Positions 6,886-12,297 of a stretch of DNA of 12,297 nucleotides are shown here, in pieces (the stretch's first letter is position 1; each line of letters begins with the position of its first letter). The translations under genes and the position numbers were made by a program. Location: assembly GCA_946002345.1 (NCBI GenBank), contig CAMFZA010000027.1, positions 1-12,297 of the forward strand, read 5' to 3'. This DNA comes from an uncultured Phascolarctobacterium sp. (GTDB taxonomy: Bacteria; Bacillota; Negativicutes; Acidaminococcales; Acidaminococcaceae). The notes under the pieces were generated by a model, which was not told where the DNA came from, ran no database searches, and was given only the letters and a program-made list of their open reading frames with translations.

Positions 6886-8022
6886 TTAGCCCCGTGCCAC
6901 CTTGGCAAAAATCATTCTGCCAGCTGCTGTTTGCAGAACCGATGTCACTACCACAGGAATACTGCTGCCAATACTGCTGCGACCGTTTTCTACCACAATC
7001 ATGGTGCCATCATCAAGATAAGCAATGGCCTGATTGGCCTCCTTGCCTTCCTTCACCAGGTACACATTCATCACTTCCCCAGCGATGACCACGGGCTTGA
7101 TGGCATTGGCCAGCTCGTTAATATTCAAAACCTGTACACCCTGAATGCCGGCTACCTTATTCAGGTTATAATCATTAGTAATAATGGCAGCATGAGCCTG
7201 CTTGCCCAAACGCACCAGCTTGGCATCTACCTCGCTGATATCGTCATAGTCATTGTCCACCACTACTACCTGCTCCTTATAGCTGATGCGTAAATCCTGC
7301 ACCAGATCTAAACCGCGACGTCCCTTAGCGCGCTTGAGATTATCTGCGGAATCGGACAGCTTTTGCAGCTCCTCTAGCACGAAATTGGGTACCACCAACT
7401 GACCCTCTAAAAAGCCAGCTGCCATAATGTCCATAATGCGTCCGTCAATAATCACGCTAGTATCCAAAAGCTTGTTACAGCTGTACAGACGATCACTGAG
7501 AGGGCCAGAAATACCATCCTGCTGCTTTTCCTCCGGTTTGATGGTTTTGCGGCTGGGAATGCGATTGAAAAAACCCACAATATCGTTGTGCTTACGCAAA
7601 GCCAGCTTTGCACCCACAATGCTCAAAACCAGGCTGAGGATAATGGGAATATAAGGTCCCACAATGGGCAGTCTGGAAAAGGGCCCACCAATCAAATTGG
7701 CCAAAATCAAGCCAATGCCGATACCAAAAACCATCACCAGAATGTCGCTGGTGGGAATTTTGGACAGAGATGTGGTCAACAGCTCCGCATAATTGAAAAG
7801 GATATTGGTAATAAAGGGTGCCAATACCAAGGCCAGCCAGGAAAAGATAAAAAAGCCTGGCAAAGCCAAAATCATATTGGCAAAGGTGATACCAAAAAAG
7901 CCGTTGCCATGCAAATCATAGCCTAGGTATTCCGACATATATGGTAAAGAGATATCAATAAGAATGAGTCCGGTAACAACAATCATCAGCGAAATAGAAA
8001 GGCTAATAATTTTTCTCAGCAT
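6886..8022 (-). CDS. yacL: Membrane-anchored PIN-TRAM domain protein, YacL family
   Basis: It has 378 aa with the start at ATG 8022 (AAGGAGG 7 nt upstream). The N-terminal half carries four hydrophobic segments (about 5-25, 43-70, 93-113 and 122-142), a membrane anchor. A short charged linker leads to a PIN nuclease-like domain (about 185-300) with LLDTSVIIDGR (Asp187), VLEEL (Glu218), SEVDAKLV (Asp266) and TNDYNLN (Asp284) as likely metal ligands. A TRAM domain (about 313-375, from AGEVMNVYLVKEG to the C-terminus) would bind RNA. This layout matches B. subtilis YacL; a membrane-located RNase is the usual prediction, but its substrate is not established to my knowledge. It lies beside ispD as in Bacillus, though disA and radA are not next to it here. 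Confidence 0.9.
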   Translation of the reverse strand: MLRKIISLSISLMIVVTGLILIDISLPYMSEYLGYDLHGNGFFGITFANMILALPGFFIFSWLALVLAPFITNILFNYAELLTTSLSKIPTSDILVMVFGIGIGLILANLIGGPFSRLPIVGPYIPIILSLVLSIVGAKLALRKHNDIVGFFNRIPSRKTIKPEEKQQDGISGPLSDRLYSCNKLLDTSVIIDGRIMDIMAAGFLEGQLVVPNFVLEELQKLSDSADNLKRAKGRRGLDLVQDLRISYKEQVVVVDNDYDDISEVDAKLVRLGKQAHAAIITNDYNLNKVAGIQGVQVLNINELANAIKPVVIAGEVMNVYLVKEGKEANQAIAYLDDGTMIVVENGRSSIGSSIPVVVTSVLQTAAGRMIFAKVARG

Positions 8023-8049
8023 AAAATCTCCTCCTTTCCTCAAGATTGA

Positions 8050-8073
8050 GAACTAGCTTCTGCCTACTAGTTC
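8050..8073 (-). other. Hairpin in the yacL 5' leader
   Basis: GAACTAG (8073-8067 on the minus strand) and CTAGTTC (8056-8050) form a perfect 7-bp stem with a 10-nt loop, just downstream of the predicted yacL start site and 10 nt upstream of its ribosome binding site. Function unknown; there is no terminator U-tract. Confidence 0.4.
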
Positions 8074-8082
8074 ATCTATTAT

Positions 8083-8111
8083 ATAATACTGCGTAATCCC
8101 CAAAAAAACAA
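8083..8111 (-). promoter_or_regulatory. Putative promoter for yacL-ispD-ispF
   Basis: TTGTTT (8111-8106), a 17-bp spacer, then TATTAT (8088-8083), followed by an overlapping TATAAT (8083-8078). The -35 is weak, while the -10 region is good and AT-rich. It lies downstream of the carD terminator candidate and 60 nt before the yacL start, where an operon promoter would be expected. Confidence 0.5.
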
Positions 8112-8155
8112 GCAATCCTTGTCAACAAATTTGTCTAGTTTGTAAATTATTCCCA

Positions 8156-8194
8156 ACTAAAGAAAGGACCGTCCCCTTTCCGCGGAACAGTCCT
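8156..8194 (-). terminator. Probable intrinsic terminator of carD
   Basis: AGGACTGTTCC (8194-8184, minus strand) pairs with GGGACGGTCCT (8175-8165), 11 bp with two G-T pairs, 20 nt past the carD stop. It is followed by TTTCTTTAG, a modest U-rich tail. Stem strength and position fit; the short tail lowers confidence. Confidence 0.6.
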
Positions 8195-8213
8195 TCATGT
8201 TTCCCTAACAAAC

Positions 8214-8699
8214 TTATTGGCAGCACGCCTCCAACCAATTGCCTGCCTCCTGGGCATCAATATCACGAATCAGCATGACCTCGCTTTGCAAAATCTGCTT
8301 GGTGCTGTGCAACAAGCGTCGCTCGCCTACGGAGATTTTTTTATTGCGTTCTAAAAGGGTTAACAGCTTGAAAATTTTTGCTACCTCTACCACGCTACCA
8401 CTTTTAATTCTGTCCATATATAACTGAAAACGGCGGTTCCAGGAAATGCTTTTCACTGCCTGCACATCAGGATTTTCATGCAGCACCGCTTCAATGGTTG
8501 CCAAAGTGCCTTCATCGCCAATAGTACGCAAGCCCAGCTTTTCAGCACTACTCACCGGCAGCGCAACGGTCATGCTTTCAAACAGCATGGCAAGAATATA
8601 ATACTCCACCCTCTCACCATTCTGTTCACGCGCTTGTACTTCCTTCACTATGGCACCGCCATGCAGCGGATAAACTACACGGTCTCCTGCAGCAAACAT
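8214..8699 (-). CDS. carD: CarD/CdnL-family RNA polymerase-binding transcription factor
   Basis: It has 161 aa. The N-terminal RNA polymerase-interacting domain (about 1-60) begins FAAGDRVVYPLHGGAIV, the family signature that docks on the beta subunit. The helical C-terminal domain contains SWNRRFQLYMDRIKSGS (86-102), including Trp87, the position that in mycobacterial CarD contacts the upstream edge of the transcription bubble, and the RxxLxSG-like segment. Family members stabilise open complexes, notably at rRNA promoters. The ATG at 8699 has GGAGGG upstream. The protein ends in EACCQ. It is transcribed alone from two tandem promoters and ends at its own terminator candidate. The transcription-coupled repair factor Mfd shares the N-terminal fold, but this protein is far too short to be Mfd. 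Confidence 0.92.
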   Translation of the reverse strand: MFAAGDRVVYPLHGGAIVKEVQAREQNGERVEYYILAMLFESMTVALPVSSAEKLGLRTIGDEGTLATIEAVLHENPDVQAVKSISWNRRFQLYMDRIKSGSVVEVAKIFKLLTLLERNKKISVGERRLLHSTKQILQSEVMLIRDIDAQEAGNWLEACCQ

Positions 8700-8727
8700 T
8701 TTCCAACCCTCCTAAGTAAATTTTCCC

Positions 8728-8742
8728 ATTTCAGTCTGAAAT
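8728..8742. promoter_or_regulatory. Palindrome in the carD leader
   Basis: ATTTCA-GTC-TGAAAT is a perfect 6+6 bp inverted repeat with a 3-bp centre. It lies about 10-25 bp past the expected start of the proximal carD promoter and just upstream of the ribosome binding site. It could be an operator or a small RNA stem. Confidence 0.35.
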
Positions 8743-8758
8743 TAAACCTTATGCATAC

Positions 8759-8787
8759 ATTGTACCACCACGAACAAAAAATGTCAA
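8759..8787 (-). promoter_or_regulatory. carD proximal promoter P2
   Basis: TTGACA (8787-8782), a 17-bp spacer, then TACAAT (8764-8759): a full -35 match and 5 of 6 in the -10. The start would fall near 8752, giving a 50-nt leader to the carD ATG. Confidence 0.75.
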
Positions 8788-8796
8788 AAATTTGTT

Positions 8797-8825
8797 ATTA
8801 TACCACGCTCTTTTTCCACTGTCAA
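8797..8825 (-). promoter_or_regulatory. carD distal promoter P1 (full consensus)
   Basis: TTGACA (8825-8820), exactly 17 bp, then TATAAT (8802-8797): a perfect sigma-A/sigma-70 consensus promoter reading towards carD. It is spaced 38 bp upstream of P2, so its start site abuts the P2 -35 box. Confidence 0.85.
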
Positions 8826-8951
8826 CAGCTGTGGCAACTTTCCTACCAAATTCGCAAAATTTACACATCGTTATACTCTTCACTTATACTCATGCCTAAT
8901 AAAATTTGCAAAGTTTTAACCAATAAATGACTAGTGACTAGGATAAAACTC
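8826..8951. other. Divergent intergenic DNA with repeated operator-like motifs
   Basis: The 311 bp between carD and the metallophosphoesterase hold no gene. Besides the promoters, this AT-rich core contains an imperfect 15-bp direct repeat, AAATTCGCAAAATTT (8848-8862) and AAATTTGCAAAGTTT (8902-8916), 13 of 15 identical and nearly palindromic. It also has an 8-bp direct repeat TTATACTC (8871-8878 and 8884-8891) and the inverted repeat CTAG-TGA-CTAG (8931-8941) directly upstream of the plus-strand -35. These may be regulator sites; none matches an operator I can name. Confidence 0.4.
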
Positions 8952-8982
8952 TTGACTTTAAGTAGACTCTAAGAAGTATAAT
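8952..8982 (+). promoter_or_regulatory. Putative promoter of the metallophosphoesterase gene
   Basis: TTGACT (8952-8957) and TATAAT (8977-8982) are near-perfect boxes, but the 19-bp spacer is longer than optimal. They lie 28 nt upstream of the ATG at 9011, which also has its GGAG ribosome binding site at 9000-9003. Confidence 0.5.
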
Positions 8983-9010
8983 ATACATATAAAAAATTAG
9001 GAGACATTGC

Positions 9011-10099
9011 ATGAGGATTATTTTTTTCATAGGTATAGTAGATTTGCTGCTCAGCACCATTGGTTATCTGTATTATCGCCACAATCTGCCCTGGGCTCGC
9101 AGCAGCTGGTTTAGCGGTATTTATCTGGCCTTTACCATCAATGCTATTTGTAGTCGCTCCCTTTCGCCCCAGTTCCCCCTTGCTTTCGTCAAGCTCTCTG
9201 CCTGGGCAGAGGGATTATGGGTTGCCTTTAGCTATTACACACTACTCTTTGCTCTAGTGCATTTGGTGCTGTGGCTACTTTTCAAGCTACTTTCCTTCCA
9301 GCTACCCTGGGGCAAAATCACTCTAATTACCCTGGTTGCCAGTTTTTTAACCGTTGCCTTTGGCAGTTTGAACGCCTTTAGCCCTGTCATACGCACAGAA
9401 AAGCTTGTCACGGACAAGCTCGCTCCCGGTACTAGCTACCGACTGGTTTTGATTAGCGATGTGCACCTGGGCCGTATTTTAGGGCGGAGCTATGCCGAAA
9501 AGCTAACCCAGCGCCTTAACCAGCTTCAGCCAGACACCGTGCTTATTGCTGGCGACCTCATTGATGAGCGTATTGCTTATGTGGAAGAGGACCATTCTCT
9601 GGCTGCCCTTGCCCAGCTAAAAGCCCCCAAGGGAATTTATCTGGCCTTTGGCAATCATGAATATATCGACAACCCCACCCGTTGGCAAGCATTGGTCGAG
9701 TCCCAGGGGATACAGGTTTTGCGCGATACTAGCACAGTTATCGATGGAAAGCTCAAAATCACCGGACTCAATGATTTTCGTGCTGATGCAAGCACCGGAG
9801 CTTTAAAATCCCTGGCCTGGGAGAATGACAAGTATTACAGCGTGCTCATAGACCATCAACCGCGCCGCATGTTGGCTGCGGCGGCGAACGGCTATGACCT
9901 TTACCTATCCGGACACACCCATACAGGCCAGCTCTTTCCCAATCGTCAGATTACCAAACGCATGTACCTACTGGATTTTGGGCGTCGGGAATTTGGTAAG
10001 CTGACAGCTATTACCAGCTCAGGCTATGGCTTTTGGGGTCCGCCAGTCAGGACCGAGGCAGCGCCGGAAATCGTACTCATCGAGATCAAAGGAAAATAA
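9011..10099 (+). CDS. Membrane-anchored calcineurin-like metallophosphoesterase (YkuE/YaeI-like)
   Basis: It has 362 aa, on the opposite strand to its neighbours. The N-terminal 125 residues carry four hydrophobic segments (about 3-22, 35-50, 68-93 and 103-122). The rest is a metallophosphoesterase domain with all metal-site motifs: ISDVHLG (Asp150, His152), AGDLID (Asp182), GNHEY (Asn215, His216), DHQP (His282) and GHTHTGQ (His302, His304). The catalytic domain probably faces one side of the membrane, as in YkuE/YaeI relatives, some of which act on lipid-linked or cell-envelope phosphates (UDP-diacylglucosamine hydrolase activity was reported for related families). The true substrate is unknown. 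GGAG lies 7 nt before the ATG. It ends at a bidirectional terminator shared with tctA. Confidence 0.85.
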   Translation: MRIIFFIGIVDLLLSTIGYLYYRHNLPWARSSWFSGIYLAFTINAICSRSLSPQFPLAFVKLSAWAEGLWVAFSYYTLLFALVHLVLWLLFKLLSFQLPWGKITLITLVASFLTVAFGSLNAFSPVIRTEKLVTDKLAPGTSYRLVLISDVHLGRILGRSYAEKLTQRLNQLQPDTVLIAGDLIDERIAYVEEDHSLAALAQLKAPKGIYLAFGNHEYIDNPTRWQALVESQGIQVLRDTSTVIDGKLKITGLNDFRADASTGALKSLAWENDKYYSVLIDHQPRRMLAAAANGYDLYLSGHTHTGQLFPNRQITKRMYLLDFGRREFGKLTAITSSGYGFWGPPVRTEAAPEIVLIEIKGK

Positions 10100-10159
10100 A
10101 CAAAAAGAAAAGTCCCACAAACACCATGCACAGCACGGATTGTGGGACTTTGTTTTTGC
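10100..10159. terminator. Bidirectional terminator between the metallophosphoesterase gene and tctA
   Basis: AGTCCCACAA (10111-10120) and TTGTGGGACT (10140-10149) form a perfect 10-bp stem with a 19-nt loop. On the plus strand TTTGTTTTTG follows. On the minus strand TTTTCTTTTTGTTTATTTT follows, an even better U-tract. It therefore serves both convergent genes. Confidence 0.85.
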
Positions 10160-11641
10160 TTACGCCTTCTTAAACAGCTTGCCCAGCACGGGAGATAGCA
10201 GTGACAGCACCGCTGCTACCAAAAAGAACAAGCACAAAGGCCGGGTGTAGAAAATGTTAAAATTGCCGTCGCTCATAATCAGGGAGCCAACAAAATTCTG
10301 CTCTGCCATACCGCCCAAGATAATGCCAATAATGATGGCCGACATGGAGAAGCCCAGCTTATTCAGGAAATAGCCTAAAAAGCCGCTGACAACCATCAAG
10401 TACACATCATTAAGGGAATTATTGTAGGAATAGGTACCCACAAAGGTCATCATCACAATAATCGGCAGCAGGATGTGCACGGGCACATTTACAACCTTAG
10501 TGAAAAGACGAATCAGGCTAAAGCCCATGATACCCATAATCAGGTTGGCCAAAAGCAAGCCAATGAAGATGGCATATACATCAGGTGCCTTCTCCACGAA
10601 AAGCAAGGGACCGGGCTGCAGACCCTGCACCATCAGCGCACCCATCATAATAGCCGTAGCACCATCGCCAGGGATGCCCAATGTCAGTACAGGAATAAAG
10701 GCACCGCCGGAAACCGCATTATTGCCAGCTTCAGAGGCACAGATGCCCTCGGGCTCACCGTGGCCAAAATTGCTGCCATGCTTGGACCAGCGTTTGGCTT
10801 GGTCATAGGAGACAAAGGAAGCAATATCGCCGCCGGTACCGGGTACACAGCCAATAAAGGTACCGATAAAGGAGGAGCGCACAAGGGTAGTAAAAACCCG
10901 CTTCACATCTGCCATAGAGGGCAACAGGCGGTCAATTACCATGTGCTGCTCACTGCGCTCATTATGATAATATTCTTCAATGCTGCCCAAAACCTGAGCA
11001 AAGGCAAAAACGCCAATCAAAATAGGAATAAAGGACACGCCGCCTAAAAGATAGGTGGTGTCCAAGGTAAAGCGAATGGTGCCAGTCATGGCATCAATAC
11101 CCACGGTAGCCAAAAAGAGACCCACAAGGCCACCCATGATACCCTTCACCACGCTGCCACTGGAAACGCTGGTAATAATGCTCAGGCCGAAAATAGCCAA
11201 AGCAAAGTATTCCGGCTTAGAAAACTGCAACGCTACCTTGGCCAGCTGGGGTGCCAGCAAAATAAGACAAATGGTACTGAAGACACCGCCAAAGGTGCTG
11301 GCCAGCGTGGACAGTCCCAAAGCACGACCGGGCTGGCGTAGCTTGGTGGCCATGGGATAGCCATCCAGCGTGGTGGCTACAGAAGCCGGTGTGCCAGGAG
11401 TTTTTAACAAAATCGCACTGATGCTGCCGCCATAGATGGCACCGCAGTAAATGCCAAGTAGCATGAGAATACCGCCGATGCCATGGAAGGTGAAGGCCAG
11501 AGGAAAGAGCAGCGCCAAGCCCATGTTGACGCTTAAGCCTGGCATACAGCCAAAAGCAATCCCCACCAAAACGCCCATTACCAAGCCCAAAAGGTTCAAG
11601 GGCACCATGATCATATTTAATGCACTTATGATGTCTGCCAT
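10160..11641 (-). CDS. tctA: Tripartite tricarboxylate transporter large membrane subunit TctA
   Basis: It has 493 aa and is highly hydrophobic, with about 11-12 membrane segments. The family's two related halves are visible: GVLVGIAFGCMPGLS (23-37) and IGTFIGCVPGTGGDIASF (259-276), followed by EAGNNAV (304-310) and LGIPGDGATAI (321-331). KTPGTPASVATTLDGYPMA (80-98) is the strongest TctA signature. It forms the transport channel of a TctABC system driven by an ion gradient. The substrate is set by the periplasmic TctC protein and can be citrate or other carboxylates, so it cannot be named here. It starts 12 nt after tctB; the tctB stop TAG is part of its ribosome binding site TAGGAGG, so the two are coupled. 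It ends at the bidirectional terminator. Confidence 0.94.
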   Translation of the reverse strand: MADIISALNMIMVPLNLLGLVMGVLVGIAFGCMPGLSVNMGLALLFPLAFTFHGIGGILMLLGIYCGAIYGGSISAILLKTPGTPASVATTLDGYPMATKLRQPGRALGLSTLASTFGGVFSTICLILLAPQLAKVALQFSKPEYFALAIFGLSIITSVSSGSVVKGIMGGLVGLFLATVGIDAMTGTIRFTLDTTYLLGGVSFIPILIGVFAFAQVLGSIEEYYHNERSEQHMVIDRLLPSMADVKRVFTTLVRSSFIGTFIGCVPGTGGDIASFVSYDQAKRWSKHGSNFGHGEPEGICASEAGNNAVSGGAFIPVLTLGIPGDGATAIMMGALMVQGLQPGPLLFVEKAPDVYAIFIGLLLANLIMGIMGFSLIRLFTKVVNVPVHILLPIIVMMTFVGTYSYNNSLNDVYLMVVSGFLGYFLNKLGFSMSAIIIGIILGGMAEQNFVGSLIMSDGNFNIFYTRPLCLFFLVAAVLSLLSPVLGKLFKKA

Positions 11642-11653
11642 TGTGTTAGCCTC

Positions 11654-12127
11654 CTAGGACAAGAATAGGGACTGCGGCATTTTGGTGTGCAGCAGTACGC
11701 CAAAAACAAGATAAATAAAGGCTATGGTTAAAACCGTAGTTAGTAAAATTCCCTTTTTATTGTGGTAATCCATGAGCTTCATGGTGGCGATGATGAGCAG
11801 CGCCGCTGCAGGGTAAAAGCCCAGCAGGTTAATGAACACGCAAAAGAGTACCACGAATCCCATCATAATATAGACCCGTTTGTTAGCCGTAGTGGTTAGA
11901 TTCACCTTTTGTTGTGCCAAATCAGCACGTTGCATAAAGGTGAAGAGCAGAAGCACGATGGCTGCCATGGCTAAGGCACAGCCTAGGCTGAAGGGCCAAA
12001 AGCCGGGGCCAGGGCCATTTTCTGTAAATTGCAAGGGGAAGGCTGCGGAAGCATGCATGATGAGACCGCCGAGCACCACTCCCACAATCCCCACGATATA
12101 ATTGCAGATGGTCATATTATTCATCAT
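11654..12127 (-). CDS. tctB: Tripartite tricarboxylate transporter small membrane subunit TctB
   Basis: About 157 aa with four hydrophobic segments (about 8-28, 40-65, 83-112 and 125-148), the normal TctB layout. GPGFWPFSLG after the first segment is the typical conserved loop (consensus GPGxFP). TctB is the poorly conserved small partner of TctA in the inner membrane. Three ATG codons run in tandem (12130, 12127, 12124); TAAGGAG ends at 12134, so 12127 (6 nt) or 12124 (9 nt) fits best, and I use 12127. tctC, usually the gene upstream of tctB, is not in the window; the 170 bp upstream contain no gene. Assignment rests on the GPGFWP loop, membrane topology and the adjacent tctA. Confidence 0.88.
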   Translation of the reverse strand: MMNNMTICNYIVGIVGVVLGGLIMHASAAFPLQFTENGPGPGFWPFSLGCALAMAAIVLLLFTFMQRADLAQQKVNLTTTANKRVYIMMGFVVLFCVFINLLGFYPAAALLIIATMKLMDYHNKKGILLTTVLTIAFIYLVFGVLLHTKMPQSLFLS

Positions 12128-12248
12128 CATCAACTCCTTATAAAAGAGTTATCATTTGTTTTTGGTTGACTTATTATCTAAGTGTGGAAATTAAGCAATT
12201 AGCAAATCTGAAGCGAACATTGCCAGTTTCCTTTTTAGTTTCTTTATC

Positions 12249-12276
12249 CTACTTCTTTGTGTGCACAAAGAAGTAG
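12249..12276. repeat. Perfect 13-bp inverted repeat upstream of tctB
   Basis: CTACTTCTTTGTG and CACAAAGAAGTAG are separated by only 2 bp, a near-perfect cruciform or hairpin. No U-tract follows on either strand, so a terminator is unlikely. It may be a copy of a dispersed palindromic repeat or an operator. The rest of 12131-12297 shows no gene and no clear promoter. Confidence 0.6.
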
Positions 12277-12297
12277 CAAGAAATGCACCAGCATTGC

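Noticed and set aside
8023..8043. N-terminal extension of yacL by 7 residues
   Set aside because: The upstream start is TTG and the extension would translate the ribosome binding site itself; ATG 8022 is clearly preferred.

Overview
The window is a low-to-mid GC Firmicutes-type chromosome segment. The gene order carD, yacL, ispD, ispF, gltX, cysS, mrnC, thyX, rlmB, yacP/rae1 is the Bacillus/Clostridia/Negativicutes housekeeping cluster. Strong AGGAGG-type ribosome binding sites, sigma-A-like TTGACA/TATAAT promoters and U-tract terminators also fit a Firmicute. The tctAB pair and overall composition make me lean towards Negativicutes (Acidaminococcaceae-like), but that is inference and no rRNA gene is present to settle it.

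Layout. Almost everything reads on the minus strand, so transcription order runs from high to low coordinates. carD (8699-8214) has two tandem near-consensus promoters and its own terminator candidate. yacL (8022-6886), ispD (6782-6057) and ispF (6067-5564) follow, ending at a strong intrinsic terminator (5455-5418) that is preceded by a GC-rich, foldable stretch. A new promoter with an extended -10 box (about 5390) and a two-hairpin leader then starts a long operon: gltX, a 127-bp palindromic repeat element, cysS, mrnC, thyX, rlmB and the first 26 codons of yacP/rae1, which runs off the left edge. Start/stop overlaps (cysS-mrnC by 1 nt, thyX-rlmB by 4 nt, ispD-ispF by 11 nt) point to translational coupling. 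To the right of carD, a 311-bp divergent intergenic region separates it from the only plus-strand gene, a membrane-anchored metallophosphoesterase (9011-10099). That gene converges on tctB-tctA (12127-10160, minus) and shares a bidirectional terminator with tctA.

How the genes fit together. The cluster combines tRNA charging (gltX, cysS), rRNA and mRNA processing (mrnC for 23S maturation, rlmB for 23S G2251 methylation, rae1 as a ribosome-associated nuclease), isoprenoid precursor synthesis by the MEP pathway (ispD, ispF), dTMP synthesis (thyX) and a transcription initiation factor (carD). tctAB encodes the two membrane subunits of a tripartite tricarboxylate-type transporter; the binding protein tctC is not in the window.

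The coding content is ordinary. The features most worth a second look are non-coding: the palindromic element between gltX and cysS, the structured RNA and gltX leader between ispF and gltX, and the four cysteine codons that open gltX just upstream of cysS. I found no CRISPR array, phage or transposase gene, tRNA or rRNA, and no clear new multi-gene system.
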